From: Arbacia lixula | Lineage: Eukaryota > Echinodermata > Echinoidea > Arbacioida > Arbaciidae | Assembly (NCBI GenBank): GCA_963669155.1 | Contig: CAVLGW020000018.1 | Location: 1-64,000, forward strand | Length of the DNA: 64,000 bases | Reading direction: 5' to 3' | In this document: piece after piece, positions 11,010 through 23,000 of the stretch | Layout: each line of letters begins with the position of its first letter | Position numbering within the stretch: the stretch's first letter is position 1 | Notes under the pieces: generated by a model | Database searches by the model: none | Told to the model about the DNA's origin: nothing | What the model saw: only the letters and a program-made list of their open reading frames with translations | Translations under genes and position numbers: made by a program

Positions 11010-14000
11010 GTGAGTTGTATTCAGTTTAACTTTAAGTCACTGATGATCATGAAGGTTCCAAACATTCACATTATCTACATTGAATGCAAAATTACTTAAT
11101 TTTTTCAACTCTTTTGGAAAGCTTAGACTGTGTACAATTTTTTCAACACACAAGCTAAACTGCACAATGCAGCGCGAAGTGTCCGTGGTGGCTGGAAGTT
11201 GGCTGCCGCGAGGCCAATTTCGACAGATTTCTAGTGAAATTTTGGATTTTCTCCGCGCGTACGGGTTTCTTCCCGTGCGTGCGTCTATGGAGTTATGTAT
11301 GTTAAAGCGTATACAAATGACATGTAGTTTTATTTATTTATTTTTACTTTTAAAGTTGTAGATTCTAAATGTAATACATTTACATTGTTAGTATGGAACT
11401 TATTCTTGTCATGTAAGATGAGGGGAACCAGAATAGAATCAATCGGACATTCACAGAAAAATCTGCCAGATATTCCTTCCGATTCTGTGTAGTAGCCATG
11501 GCATTAGCACAAGCACATATGCGGTTAGCCCCGGGGACAGCTCGGGGGACAGTTCAAGTTCAAACTTGAACTTGAACTTGAGATCTGAGAGTGGAGGGCC
11601 CTTCCCCCCCCCCCCCCCCCCCCACCCAGTTTTTTCAGCCTTCAAAATACCCCAGCCTTTTCAGGATTAAAACTGGTCTCTATTTTTGGTAAATATCAGA
11701 AAAGTATACATTTTCACTAAAATTTAATTTCATAGCCAAATGAGATGAAAGAATGTATATAATGCAGTGGATACTGAATGAAAACCCATAGATACATGTA
11801 TGTGTGGGTGTAGTATGTACATGTACATGTATGTATTTTACAATCAAAATGTCAAGATTTAGTATCGTCCCCAGAAAACATTGTCAATGCAGCATCACAC
11901 ACTGCTTGCATGCACACGTAAAGCCTTGATGGGTAAATCCACAATGTGCCCACATTTGCAACTTGAAACAGACAATCCCATTATTGATTATCATCATTAT
12001 AAAATCCATCTTTTTTCCAATAAAAAATATGTGAATTGTCCATCGTTTCCACATTAAAAATAGTGCTGTGGTATGGACATGTAATTATCCAGCTTTTCTC
12101 CTTTTCCTTTTTTATTTTAATCTAGAAACCCACAGGTCCATTCATTTCGCCACCATGTGTAGCATCCTCAACATCACCACTTCCACTCCCACCCCTTTAT
12201 GTGCTTCCTTTTCAGTCTTCATTCACATCCCTCTCTTGTCCAATTGATTTTTCTTCCCATACACCTCCTCCCACTCCAACCTGTTGCAGTTATTATTCTT
12301 CTGCTTCCTTACCTTCATTACCTTCCTTACCTCCATTTACCCCAGCTAATTCACTTGAAGTTCTTCCACCCACAACTTCAATTTCTCCTTCTCCATCCAT
12401 TTCTTCATTTCTTCCTTCCATTTCTTCTTCCCTTTCTTTTTCTTCTCCTTCTTTCTCATCTCATTTTCCTACTCCTCTTCCCACTTCTCCTTCTTTCTCA
12501 TCTCATTTTCCTACCCCTCTTCCCACTTCTTCTTCATCACTTCCTGCTTCCCCTTCCTCTACTCCTACTTCTCTCCCTGTTCATCCTCTCCAATCTACTA
12601 CTCCATTTCTAACCCATTCCAGGCCCTCATCAGCTCCCAGTACTCTTCCTCCCTTTTTCCGTAATATCCTGTATTTGTTTCTTGCTTTATTTCTTCTTCT
12701 TCTTTTATTGTTCATTGTGCTTGTGATTTGTTTTTATGTAATGTCATGAGGGGTGGGGAGGGGGAAGGCAACATTGACATTCACTCTTATATTTGTAAGT
12801 TATTAACTTATTGAGCATTTAGAAGTCTTTCTAATACACTTTATTGAGGGTAGTGGGATGTCTCGTTCAGGGTTAGGGTTATACGTTTCTTGAAATATTT
12901 GCCCCAAATATCATAGCATCAACATTGTCTTTTATTATATGATTTTTCCAGATTACCAGATAACTAATTGGGTTATGAGGTACGTGTAGCCTTTGATTTG
13001 TAAATTGTATGTTCAAGCTGCTTTCTACTAAAAATGTATGCTCTTTTATTGTTACAAATTGAATGAAAAGAGAAAAATTATTTTGCTCCAGAAGGAAGAA
13101 ATGCTATGTTTTGGAAAATAAATTTGAGTTTAAAAATGGGGGTCTTCTGCATGAGCTCTACATAATAAATGTATATATATACCCACCACAGTAATATTTT
13201 AACATTAGTGTTTAATATTAGTGTCTTTTGTTTGTCCGTAGGGCGTGGAGTCTTCACCATGCGAACATTTTCTGCGGGAGATTTCCTTCTGCATTATAGA
13301 GGGGAGTGCATCACAGCAAAGGAAGGGGAAAAAAGGGAAGACTCATACTCTCCAGAAGCAGGAAGCTTCCTTTTCTTTTGTGGAAAAAATGTGTGGTATG
13401 TACAAAATGAACCCTTTTTGTATGCATTTGCTCACCGTATTGCGTAACGTAGGTGGTTGCCGGAGGCATTAGGGAATTTTCGATTTAGGTCGATGTGCCT
13501 CCGGAACAATCGAGGCTGAGAAGCAAAGAATATGGAAGCTTTTGACAAACAATTCTAATAATGAAGGTGTACAGTACATCACCTTAGGTGACGCTCAAAG
13601 CTCTTGGTTGAGAGCTTGAAATTTATGCCTCGTCTCAGCCGGCCAGTCGATTGCTTTTGTAGCAAGGAAAGCTTATGGCATCTCAAGTGCATTGCAGAAA
13701 CCACCATTTCATTGTAATTACCTGTATTTGTCAAAAGCTTCCTTTCTTCACATACATGTACATGTATGCATGTACCTATCTCAACCTCGTTCAGGTACAT
13801 ACACATTATACCTACCCAAATCAGAATCTTCTTTTGAGTTTTCCTGTCATCTGTCCGTCTCGTTTTGGTTCTCGCGATAAGATCATGAACTGTTTGCCGG
13901 ATCAATTTCAAACTAATTATATCATGTATGCATAGGAGTAACAATTAATAATCTAGTAAGTTTTTTGGATATATCCACTCCAGCTCAAAGGAATTGGCAT

Positions 14001-17000
14001 AGGGAAAGGGAAAGGGAAGAAGGGGAAGGAGCCGCAGTTTTAAACCGCGGTATATTTTGTCGAGTTCAGCATAAAACATGATGCTTTTTAGGCTAAAGCA
14101 TCGTGTTTCATGCTGAACTGGAAAAAATATACCACGGTTTAAAACTGCGGCTCCTTCCCTTTCTTCCCTTTCCCTTTCCGTATGCCAATTCCTTTGAGCT
14201 GGAGTGTATATGTATATAATCAAGATCAATGTTTAACAGTCATGGAGTTCATACATAAAAATATATCTTTTCGCTATAACTACACTGAGAACACTTACTT
14301 TGAGATATCACATTCAAACTCGGATCATGTATGTATGCATATATAGGAGTGCCAATGATCTGATTACTTTTGGGAGTATCGAGGTCAAAGGTTACAGAGA
14401 TAACTATACATGTAGAAATATCACTGAAGGTGATTATAATACCCCCGCCCCGCAAAACATGCTTTTCCACCAGTTTTGGCATATGGCGTTACTATGGCAA
14501 CGCACAATCCACCATTGTCAAAAAATGTGTGTTGCACATTTACATATCTAGGCCAACATCTGTACCAACTTTCATTTGAAATGCTTTGTTTTCTTCAAAT
14601 TTAAGAAAAATGTGCTGTTATGCCGTTCCATGGCAACACACTTTCTGCTAGTCTCAAGAAATGTGTCTTGCACATCTACACCCCAAGACAAATATTTGTG
14701 CTGAATTCTATGAGAATCGGTCAAAAACTGAGGAAGAAGGCCTAAATGTTGAGTTCACTTAATTATTTTCTGTAATTATAAATTCAGGTTTGATTGACTA
14801 TTTTACACTTAATTTTGTAATTAAGAATTGGAAATTGAAACATTTTGTAAAGTTCTGTTTATAAAGAGAAAAGTGAAGGTATGACATCAAGTCACTTAAT
14901 GAATATTCATATCAACTGTTAAAGGACTGTTCCACAAAGAAAATGTGACAAAGTGTATCTTTTAAGATATAACAATTGCGGAGGCATATGTAGTTCATTC
15001 ATTCGTACAGCATTGTTAAATAGCATCAGACATATGTACTTGTATACGTGTACAATATGTATGTAAATTACCTTATGATCTCTCTAAATCTTGCTGATAT
15101 TTTAACCACGTACTATATAATGAGGACAAATGTCATTAAGCTTATTAGGCATGTTATCAAAAGTCAGCTAGGCCCATTTGGAATGCAGCTTTCAGTATCT
15201 TACATGTACCTGGTGCATTGTTCCAAGAAAGGTACTGGGAAGTGGGTTAATACACATTTTACTGACCACTCTTTTGGCTTGTGCTTGGAATGATTTAATT
15301 TCTATTTCCTCTCCATTTTATTCATATTTCAGCATTGATGCTACACATTCTGATGGTCTAGGGCGTCTTGTGAATGATGGGGTAGGAAAGGGTGCCAATG
15401 CCTTCATGAAACACTTACCTATTGGGACTAAGAATAAAACAATACTCTGCCTTTTCGCAAAAAGAGATATAGCTGTAGGGGAAGAGTTACGTTATGACTA
15501 TGGCGTTTCTGATTTGCCGTGGCGAAGTGAATCAAAGTCTAAAGGCTGCTTTCATCAGCAAAAGAAGAACAGAAGAGAAGACAAACTGAGAAGAGATGAT
15601 GGGAAAAAAGATGAGGGAATGGCAAAACAAAATGAATGTTTTGCAAGCTCTGATGTAAACTACATGCAAGAATTGTCAGATTCTGATCATCAGCCTGGAA
15701 GCACACAGGAAAGTGACTTGAGAAAGGAGAACCCAAGCAGAGAAGAAGAACTGAGAAGAGATAGCCTGAACAATGATAAGCGAATGACAAAACTAAATGA
15801 TTGTTTCCAAAGCTCTGATGTAAACTACATGCAAGAATTGTCAGATTCTGATCATCAGCCTGGAAGCACACAGGAAAGTGACTTGAGAAAGGAGAACCCA
15901 AGCAGAGAAGAAGAACTGAGAAGAGATAGCCTGAACAATGATGAGCAAATGACAAAACTAAATGAATGTTTCCAAAGCACACAGGAAAGTGACTTGAGAA
16001 AGGAGAACCCAAGCAGAGAAGAAGAACTGAGAAGAGATAGCCTGAACAATGATGAGCAAATGACAAAACTAAATGAATGTTTCCAAAGCTCTGATGTAAA
16101 CTACATGCAAGAATTGTCAGATTCTGATCATCAGCCTGGAAGCACACAGGAAAGTGACTTGAGAAAGGAGAACCCAAGCAGAGAAGAAGAACTGAGAAGA
16201 GATAGCCTGAACAATGATAAGCGTATGACAAAACAAAATGATTGTTTCCAAAGCACACAGGAAAGTGACTTGAGAAAGGAGAACCCAAGCAGAGAAGAAG
16301 AACTGAGAAGAGATAGCCTAAACAATGATGAGCAAATGACAAAACTAAATGATTGTTTCCAAAGCACAAAGGAAAGTGACTTGCAAAAGGATAACACTGA
16401 TAGAGGAGATGAATAGAATACAGATGATGGCACAGTGCTCAGTTCAGAGGTAGATGAACACCAGTATTCTGATTCAGATTCTGATTCAGAATATGTACCA
16501 GACTCTACAGACTCTGATGCTAGTGAATGTTTCAGTGTGCTTCCTGCTTTGAGAGCTAGACAAATGCATCCACAAATGTCAAATGCAGAGGAAGATGAAA
16601 ACAAAAAGACAAATGAGATTTCAAAAGCCAGTAATGCTGTAACAAGTTTTGCCCCCGGGCAAAAAGGAGGGAAACAGGATGGGAGTAACAAACTGCCTAG
16701 AACTGGAATAAGCCAAAGCCTGCACTGCTTGGATAAACATGCCCCATACCAGACAGGCAAAGATCCTAAAAGACTATGTCCGTTTTGTGACAACCTCTGC
16801 ACCAAGTTATCTCGGCATATTAGTACAGTACACAAAGACAGAGAAGATGTACAGGAAGCATTGAGATTACCAGACAAAGAACGTATCAAGAGATTAGCAG
16901 AATTCAAGAAAGAAGGAATATTGAAATTCAATAAGAAGATCTCTGGGGAATCTGACCCACATTTTCAACAGGAGAAGAAGTCTGCTAATAAGTGCAAACT

Positions 17001-20000
17001 TGTCATGTGTGGACAATGCAAGGGTTTTTACAATTCTGGCTACTTGGGCAGACACAGAAAAGAATGTGCTAAAGAATTGTGTGCAACAAATCTTGCAGTT
17101 CCCGCTTCTGTCATAAAAGACATGGACACTGACTCTCAAAACAATTCTTTCTTCACAGACATTCTTTGTCTGTTTAGGGATGATGACATAGGGCATTTGT
17201 GTCGCACAGATAACATGATAGTAACAGTTGGACAAAGACTTTGGGAAAAGGAGAGGACAAAAATGGACAAAAGAAATGAAGTCAAAAAAGGAGTTATGAC
17301 TGCCATGAGAAGATTGGGCTCATTGTATGTATATTTCCAGAGTACAGAAAATGAGCTTGGTCCATATGATACGTCACATGGATATTCATTGGACATGTTC
17401 ACACGCAGGAACTTTTCTCATCTAAAGGAGGCAATCAAGTCATATTGTCAGAAGGAAAGTGGTGATGTGAAGCATGGGTTGAAATCCTCTCTGTTCTATC
17501 TTCTCAAGAAGTCCTGTAAAATCATGAAAGGGACATTCCTGATACAAGATAAGGATGAATTAGCTGATGCCATTGATAAATTCACAGCGGTTCTCGATTT
17601 GAATCATGACTTCGTCTTTGGCGATGCCACTTATGCAGTGAATAAGAGCCGAAATGAAAAACTCCGCAAACCAGAGAAGCTTCCTCTGGAAGAAGACGTT
17701 CAACGTGTCCGGGAATATGCACATGGAAGAATGGAAGAGCTCATGAAAGAAGTGTATCATGTTTACGAAGGTCAACACTTTGTTGAACTTCGTGATCTGG
17801 TGGTTAGCAGACTTACACTATACAACGCCCGCAGGGGTGGTGAACCATGCAGACTCCATATCAAGGAATGGAGGGATGGTGAAAGTGATTCGTGGATTAA
17901 TGATCATGTTGCTAAACAACTCAACCAAGCTGAAAAGGCTGTCATGAGTAACTTCAAAATCACATACCAGAGTGGAAAGGGTCGGCACCTAGTTCCAGTG
18001 CTCATTCCGAAGGACTGCTTTAAACCCCTGCAGGTGCTATCAGATTGCGAAACTCGTGCCAGAGCAGGGGTTAAAGAAGGGAATGATTATCTCTTTCCTT
18101 CAACGCAGGGATCTTCATCTCATGTTTCGGGGTGGCATGCTGTACAAAATGTATGCAAACAGGTTCCAGACCTGGAGAGATTAGACCTTATCTCAGCAAC
18201 CAAAAATAGGCATAGAATTAGCACGATATATGCATCAATGGATGTCAAGCCATCAGATAGGAAGTACTTCTACACCCATATGGGCCACAGTGAAGAGATG
18301 AACACAAACACGTATCAGGCTCCACTTGCTGTGATGGAGGTCTTGAAGGTTGGAACAGCTTTGAGCAACATTGATAGTAAGTTCTCTGCTGTAATTGCAT
18401 GCAATTTGCTATCGATAAATGCATGGGAAATAATTTCAATATTGCTAAATATGTTACTCATTGCGGATAAATTGCTAGTGATAATCGTTTGTCTCGCAAT
18501 GTGTGGTCAACGGAATCTAAAAAGATCACATCGTTTTTTGCGCCGCTGCAACACTTCGTCAGGTGTGATACAAAATTGTAGTAAGTAGGGGTTTATATGT
18601 ACCCTTTGGTCAGTGCAGCGTACTAACCGAAACTCGCTCATAAACGGTCCAATACTATTGGCCGGCGCACCCGGATGCTCGACCAAACAATAGGCCGCTG
18701 ATTATGGCTCGCATTGTCGGGCGGCAATTACGGGTAATCAACCAGTCAAAGGGCCGCTAGTAGTTTCACATTGTTGGGCGGTAACAATGGTGAGCTACAA
18801 GCAATCAACGAGCTGCTATGGTGTGTTGATACGAGGTGGTCGGGGACTGTCATGGCGGCGCTGCACTGACCAAAGGGTATAAACCCCTACTTACTACAAT
18901 TTTGTATCACACCTGACGAAGTGTTGCAGCGGCGCACGAAACGTCGTGATCGTTTTAGATTCCGTTGACCATACATTGCGAGACAAAAGATTATCACTAG
19001 CAATTTCAATATTGACGATACTTGACTAAATTGAACAATCAAATAAGTTGCATGTGTATAATCAAGTGAAGTCACTTGAAAAACAAAGGAAAATAAACAT
19101 ATGATAACTGGAAAAAAAAATCTTATTTTTTTTCAATAACACAATTTTGTTTTAATGCACTTCAACTTCTGAACAACTCTAGCAGTGTTTTAACTCCTTC
19201 ACTATATATATTTATGCTCTGTTAGTATTCCATTATGCTTATGCTTGAACATATAATATGAAAGGATATTTAAAACTCTGATGCTTAAATGAAATTTGTA
19301 TTTGATTTTTTGAAAGGTGGTCAGCATATGGAGTCCACACGGCAGGAAAACGTGTCTGATGATGAAGGGAGCACTAGAAGAGGTACAATTTTTTCTTGTT
19401 GCCTGTTTGGAGATTTAAACCATGGACACATTGGTTGCTCTCATAAGGGATTTTTACACTGGCAAAATTGTCCTTAGTCCCGTACTATCGGTGCATGGCC
19501 GATAGTACCATACAATATCCTTAGCCCGCTTTCTGTTTACACTTTTGTTTTCATGAAATTAGGCTATCCCCACCGATGATTTCCCGTACTAGCTTGCAAT
19601 TGCCCTGCAAAAAAGCAGCTTGGTTGAGCACCCCAATTGCAGTGCTATATAACCCTGCAATTGCGGTGCCAATAAGCATGCCAGTGTAAACAAAACAAAA
19701 TTAGTCCGGGGTTAATTAAGCTGCGCAAGAAAAGTCTGGAAACCACTGACCATGCATGCAATCAGAAACAGGATATTATGGTGCATGTGTGCAGGTACAG
19801 TGCATAGCATATCGCATCATTTGGATAGTAAATACAAGTGTTAACAGCCATTGTTATTTCTCGGGACAAGGACTTGGTACGGTATTTATTAATGAGTTTA
19901 AATTGAAAATATATTAGTGGGATTAACGATAGTACCAGACTCAGGAAAGTATGTGGTTAATTAGGAAACACAAGTGTAAAACGAGCTATAGAACTGCTCA

Positions 20001-23000
20001 ACATTTGCATGGTTTTGTACAAAAATTAAAACATTTTCTCAGATATTCTACTGATCTTGAAACATATTTAGGTGAAGAATGCTTCCTGAACATACCACAG
20101 CACTTACAGGCATGAAGGTTAAAGAATATCTGACAATGAAGAAAAGTAATATATGCTAGCTGTGATTGTCAGCATTATCAATGTGAAATGAATTTTTAAA
20201 CTCCAATGCTTTTAGGATTAATGCTATTTTTATTTGATTTTACTTATAAATTAAAGGTGGTCAGCATTTGGAGTCTGCTCAACAGGAAAGGATGTCTGAT
20301 GATGAAGGGAGCACGAGTAGAGGTATACATTTTTTTTGTTTACCTTTTTGGAGATTTAAATTATTGACACATATATGGGTAATTGCTCTCATAGAATTGC
20401 TCAACATTGGTTTTGTACAAAAACAATAAAGCTTTTATATTTTCTCAGATATTCTACAGATCTTGAAACATATTTTGTTGAATAATGTTTTCCAAACATA
20501 CCACAGGCATTAAGGTAAAGAAAATGTGACAATGAAGAGTGGGAAAAGTTGCATGTGATTGTGAGGATTAATTATATACTTATGTGAAATGAATTTTTAA
20601 ACTCCAATGCTTTTAGGATTAATGCTATTTTCATTTGATTTTACTTACAAATTAAAGGTGGTCAGCATTTGGAGTCTGCTCAGCATGAAAGGATGTCTGA
20701 TGATGAAGGGAGCACGAGTAGAGGTACCTTTTTTGTTTTTGTTGCCTGTTTGGAGATTTAACCCTCAGTAGCCCAGGCTTATTTGAAACTATAGATTTCG
20801 GCCACAGAGCGAGGAAAAATGAAATTTGGCACGTACATAGAACATATCAAGAAACATTTTTATTTAAAAAAAAAAAAAAATTGTAACTATATGCAAATTT
20901 GTGTTAATTATGTGCATACATTACATTTTGATTAATATGTAAAATTATATTTATGTGAAAATATGAATTTCGCAAAACTATTGCATGCTGAAATGATTAT
21001 GAATATTTATAAGCTTTTTACCCAACAAATTTGGCATTGATGACTCAATTAATTGCTTGCCCATTTGCATTGTGCTCATTGTTTTACCTCAATATTAGGC
21101 AGACACATATTTACACCACGTTGGAAACATGCATGCATGCATATAGCAAAACAGTCCAATATTTAACCAGTTTAATTTTGCACAGTTTATCCAAATATAG
21201 GCCAACAATTATTTACCACATGTGGGGTAAATTTATGTAGCAAATAGTTGTACATGTACAAAGTTTACCAAATTTGTACCCAATTTTGATTTACCCGATA
21301 CAGGTTACCCAATGTTTCTAAGAGTCTAGCTAATTATTATTTGCCCTCAGTGTACCTATTGGAAGAATAATGCGATATGGCGTAGGCATATACCAGTCGC
21401 CATAGCAACATTTCTTGTTGAAAGATGTATGAGAGGAATATGCTATTAGTAAGTTGACTAACATGTACCTTTCTTTCATTTTTTGTTTTAAAGACGACTT
21501 AACTAATGCAGACAGAACAGATCGGAGACGAGGGAGAGGAGGTCAGCCAGCTACATGTGCCTCCAAAAGTAAGCAATGAAATCGGCAAATTTGTTGTGGT
21601 TTTTACACCTATGATATAGCGAAATTTATTTGAAATTATTAACAAATTAGGTTAAATATCTAAGTGTGATTTTTTTTTATTATACGTATGTACTTGACTA
21701 TCTGAATTGAAATATACATCAGTGAAATTTGTAACATTACAATGAACATCCAGGTCATAATTAAGTCTATTTTGTACATCCTGTTTTAGTTTTATGACTT
21801 GTGACAGGTTGGAAAAGGAATTAATTATTAGCTACATTTTGCTCAGGTTTGGTGTTACTTAGCTTGATTTTCAATTAAAGTTATGTTTTCTTGATCTGTC
21901 CTTGTTAATTTTTGGAAACATGATTGAATTTTTAGCTCATCTGGCCCAAAAAAATATAAGAGACTATAATTTGTCTTAGATTGTTTATATTGCTAAAACT
22001 GCTAATTCATGAGTTTCCAACTTACAATAAGTCATAACATTACAATTATAGTTTGCATATGCAGGTGCATATTCATTTCTTTGACTGAGATAGTTTCCAT
22101 CGCACACTATGTTCACCTCCTTAATTACTGCAAGCTTCCACATTTTTTCAGTAATTATGGCCATGCCTTAGACTTAGTTTTGCTATCATCTTCTACCCTG
22201 AGTCATCTTTGTTCCCTGAATTTGTATGAAATATTTATGACATGGCCTTACCATGCCTAAATATAGCACCATGTACTTCCTTTGTGTTCATGGGTTGTGT
22301 TTATGTTCAGTATTCATTTAATCTTTGCTCCCAATTAACACCTTATGTTTTCTATATTGGTTCGATCCTGGATCCTCTTTCCTAGTTTCTGTCTTGAGAT
22401 TGAATTTTGCATTATGTGGTGTACAGCGTACACCACTCGAGAGAACTCGAGTTTCCCTGCAAGGCAGCAGGAAAAAAATTAAATCAGTTTTCAGTTTGGA
22501 TATTGAGCTGTGCACATCTTTTTGATTTTGTGTTAATTGCTTGCTTTCCAAGGAGTTGGTATTTTGAAGGATAGTTTTTTTCAGTACTATACCCTAGCTA
22601 TTATAATTAAATTCATTTTACAGTGTGTCTTACTGTCTGCATGTTGTTGTTTTTTGTTACATTCTGTGGTAGTTGATGATATTGATACAAGATATTATTC
22701 CAGCATCATATAGCTCTCAGCAAGTTCATATGTTCTCGATTAAGTTAAGCAGTATGATCCCTCTCCTGGTGAGTCCTCCGACGCAGGAAATAAAGCAATT
22801 AATTGAAGGTGAAGAAGAACTTTGTGTACTTGTTGCATGCCGACCTAGGGCATGATGTAGGGCACGTACACACAGGCTGTGGCGGAGATGGGGGGAATTT
22901 GATAATTGTCCCAACCCAACTAACCAACATTTTCCTAAAATATGATTAAAGGGAATATATTGTACTGGGAAGACAATAAAACCCTCAAAAGTTGATCGTG

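Noticed and set aside
12199-12749. Two overlapping plus-strand frames of 137 and 182 codons
   Set aside because: Both are serine/proline/leucine readings of a polypyrimidine tract inside an intron, with no domain and no splice support.
15539-16931. Long antisense frames of 266-276 codons
   Set aside because: They are shadow readings of the tandem coding repeat and the SET gene exon on the opposite strand.
18377-18588. Extension of the recombinase frame past NID to a stop at 18588
   Set aside because: A consensus GTAAGT donor ends the exon at 18376, and the extension runs into a foldback element.
18905-18965. Hammerhead-ribozyme-like core (CTGACGA, a GTGT/GCAC stem, then GAAA) in the right arm of the 18.5-kb foldback
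   Set aside because: Stem I cannot form with either adjoining strand, and the left arm of the same element lacks the GAAA part, so the core is probably chance or fully decayed.
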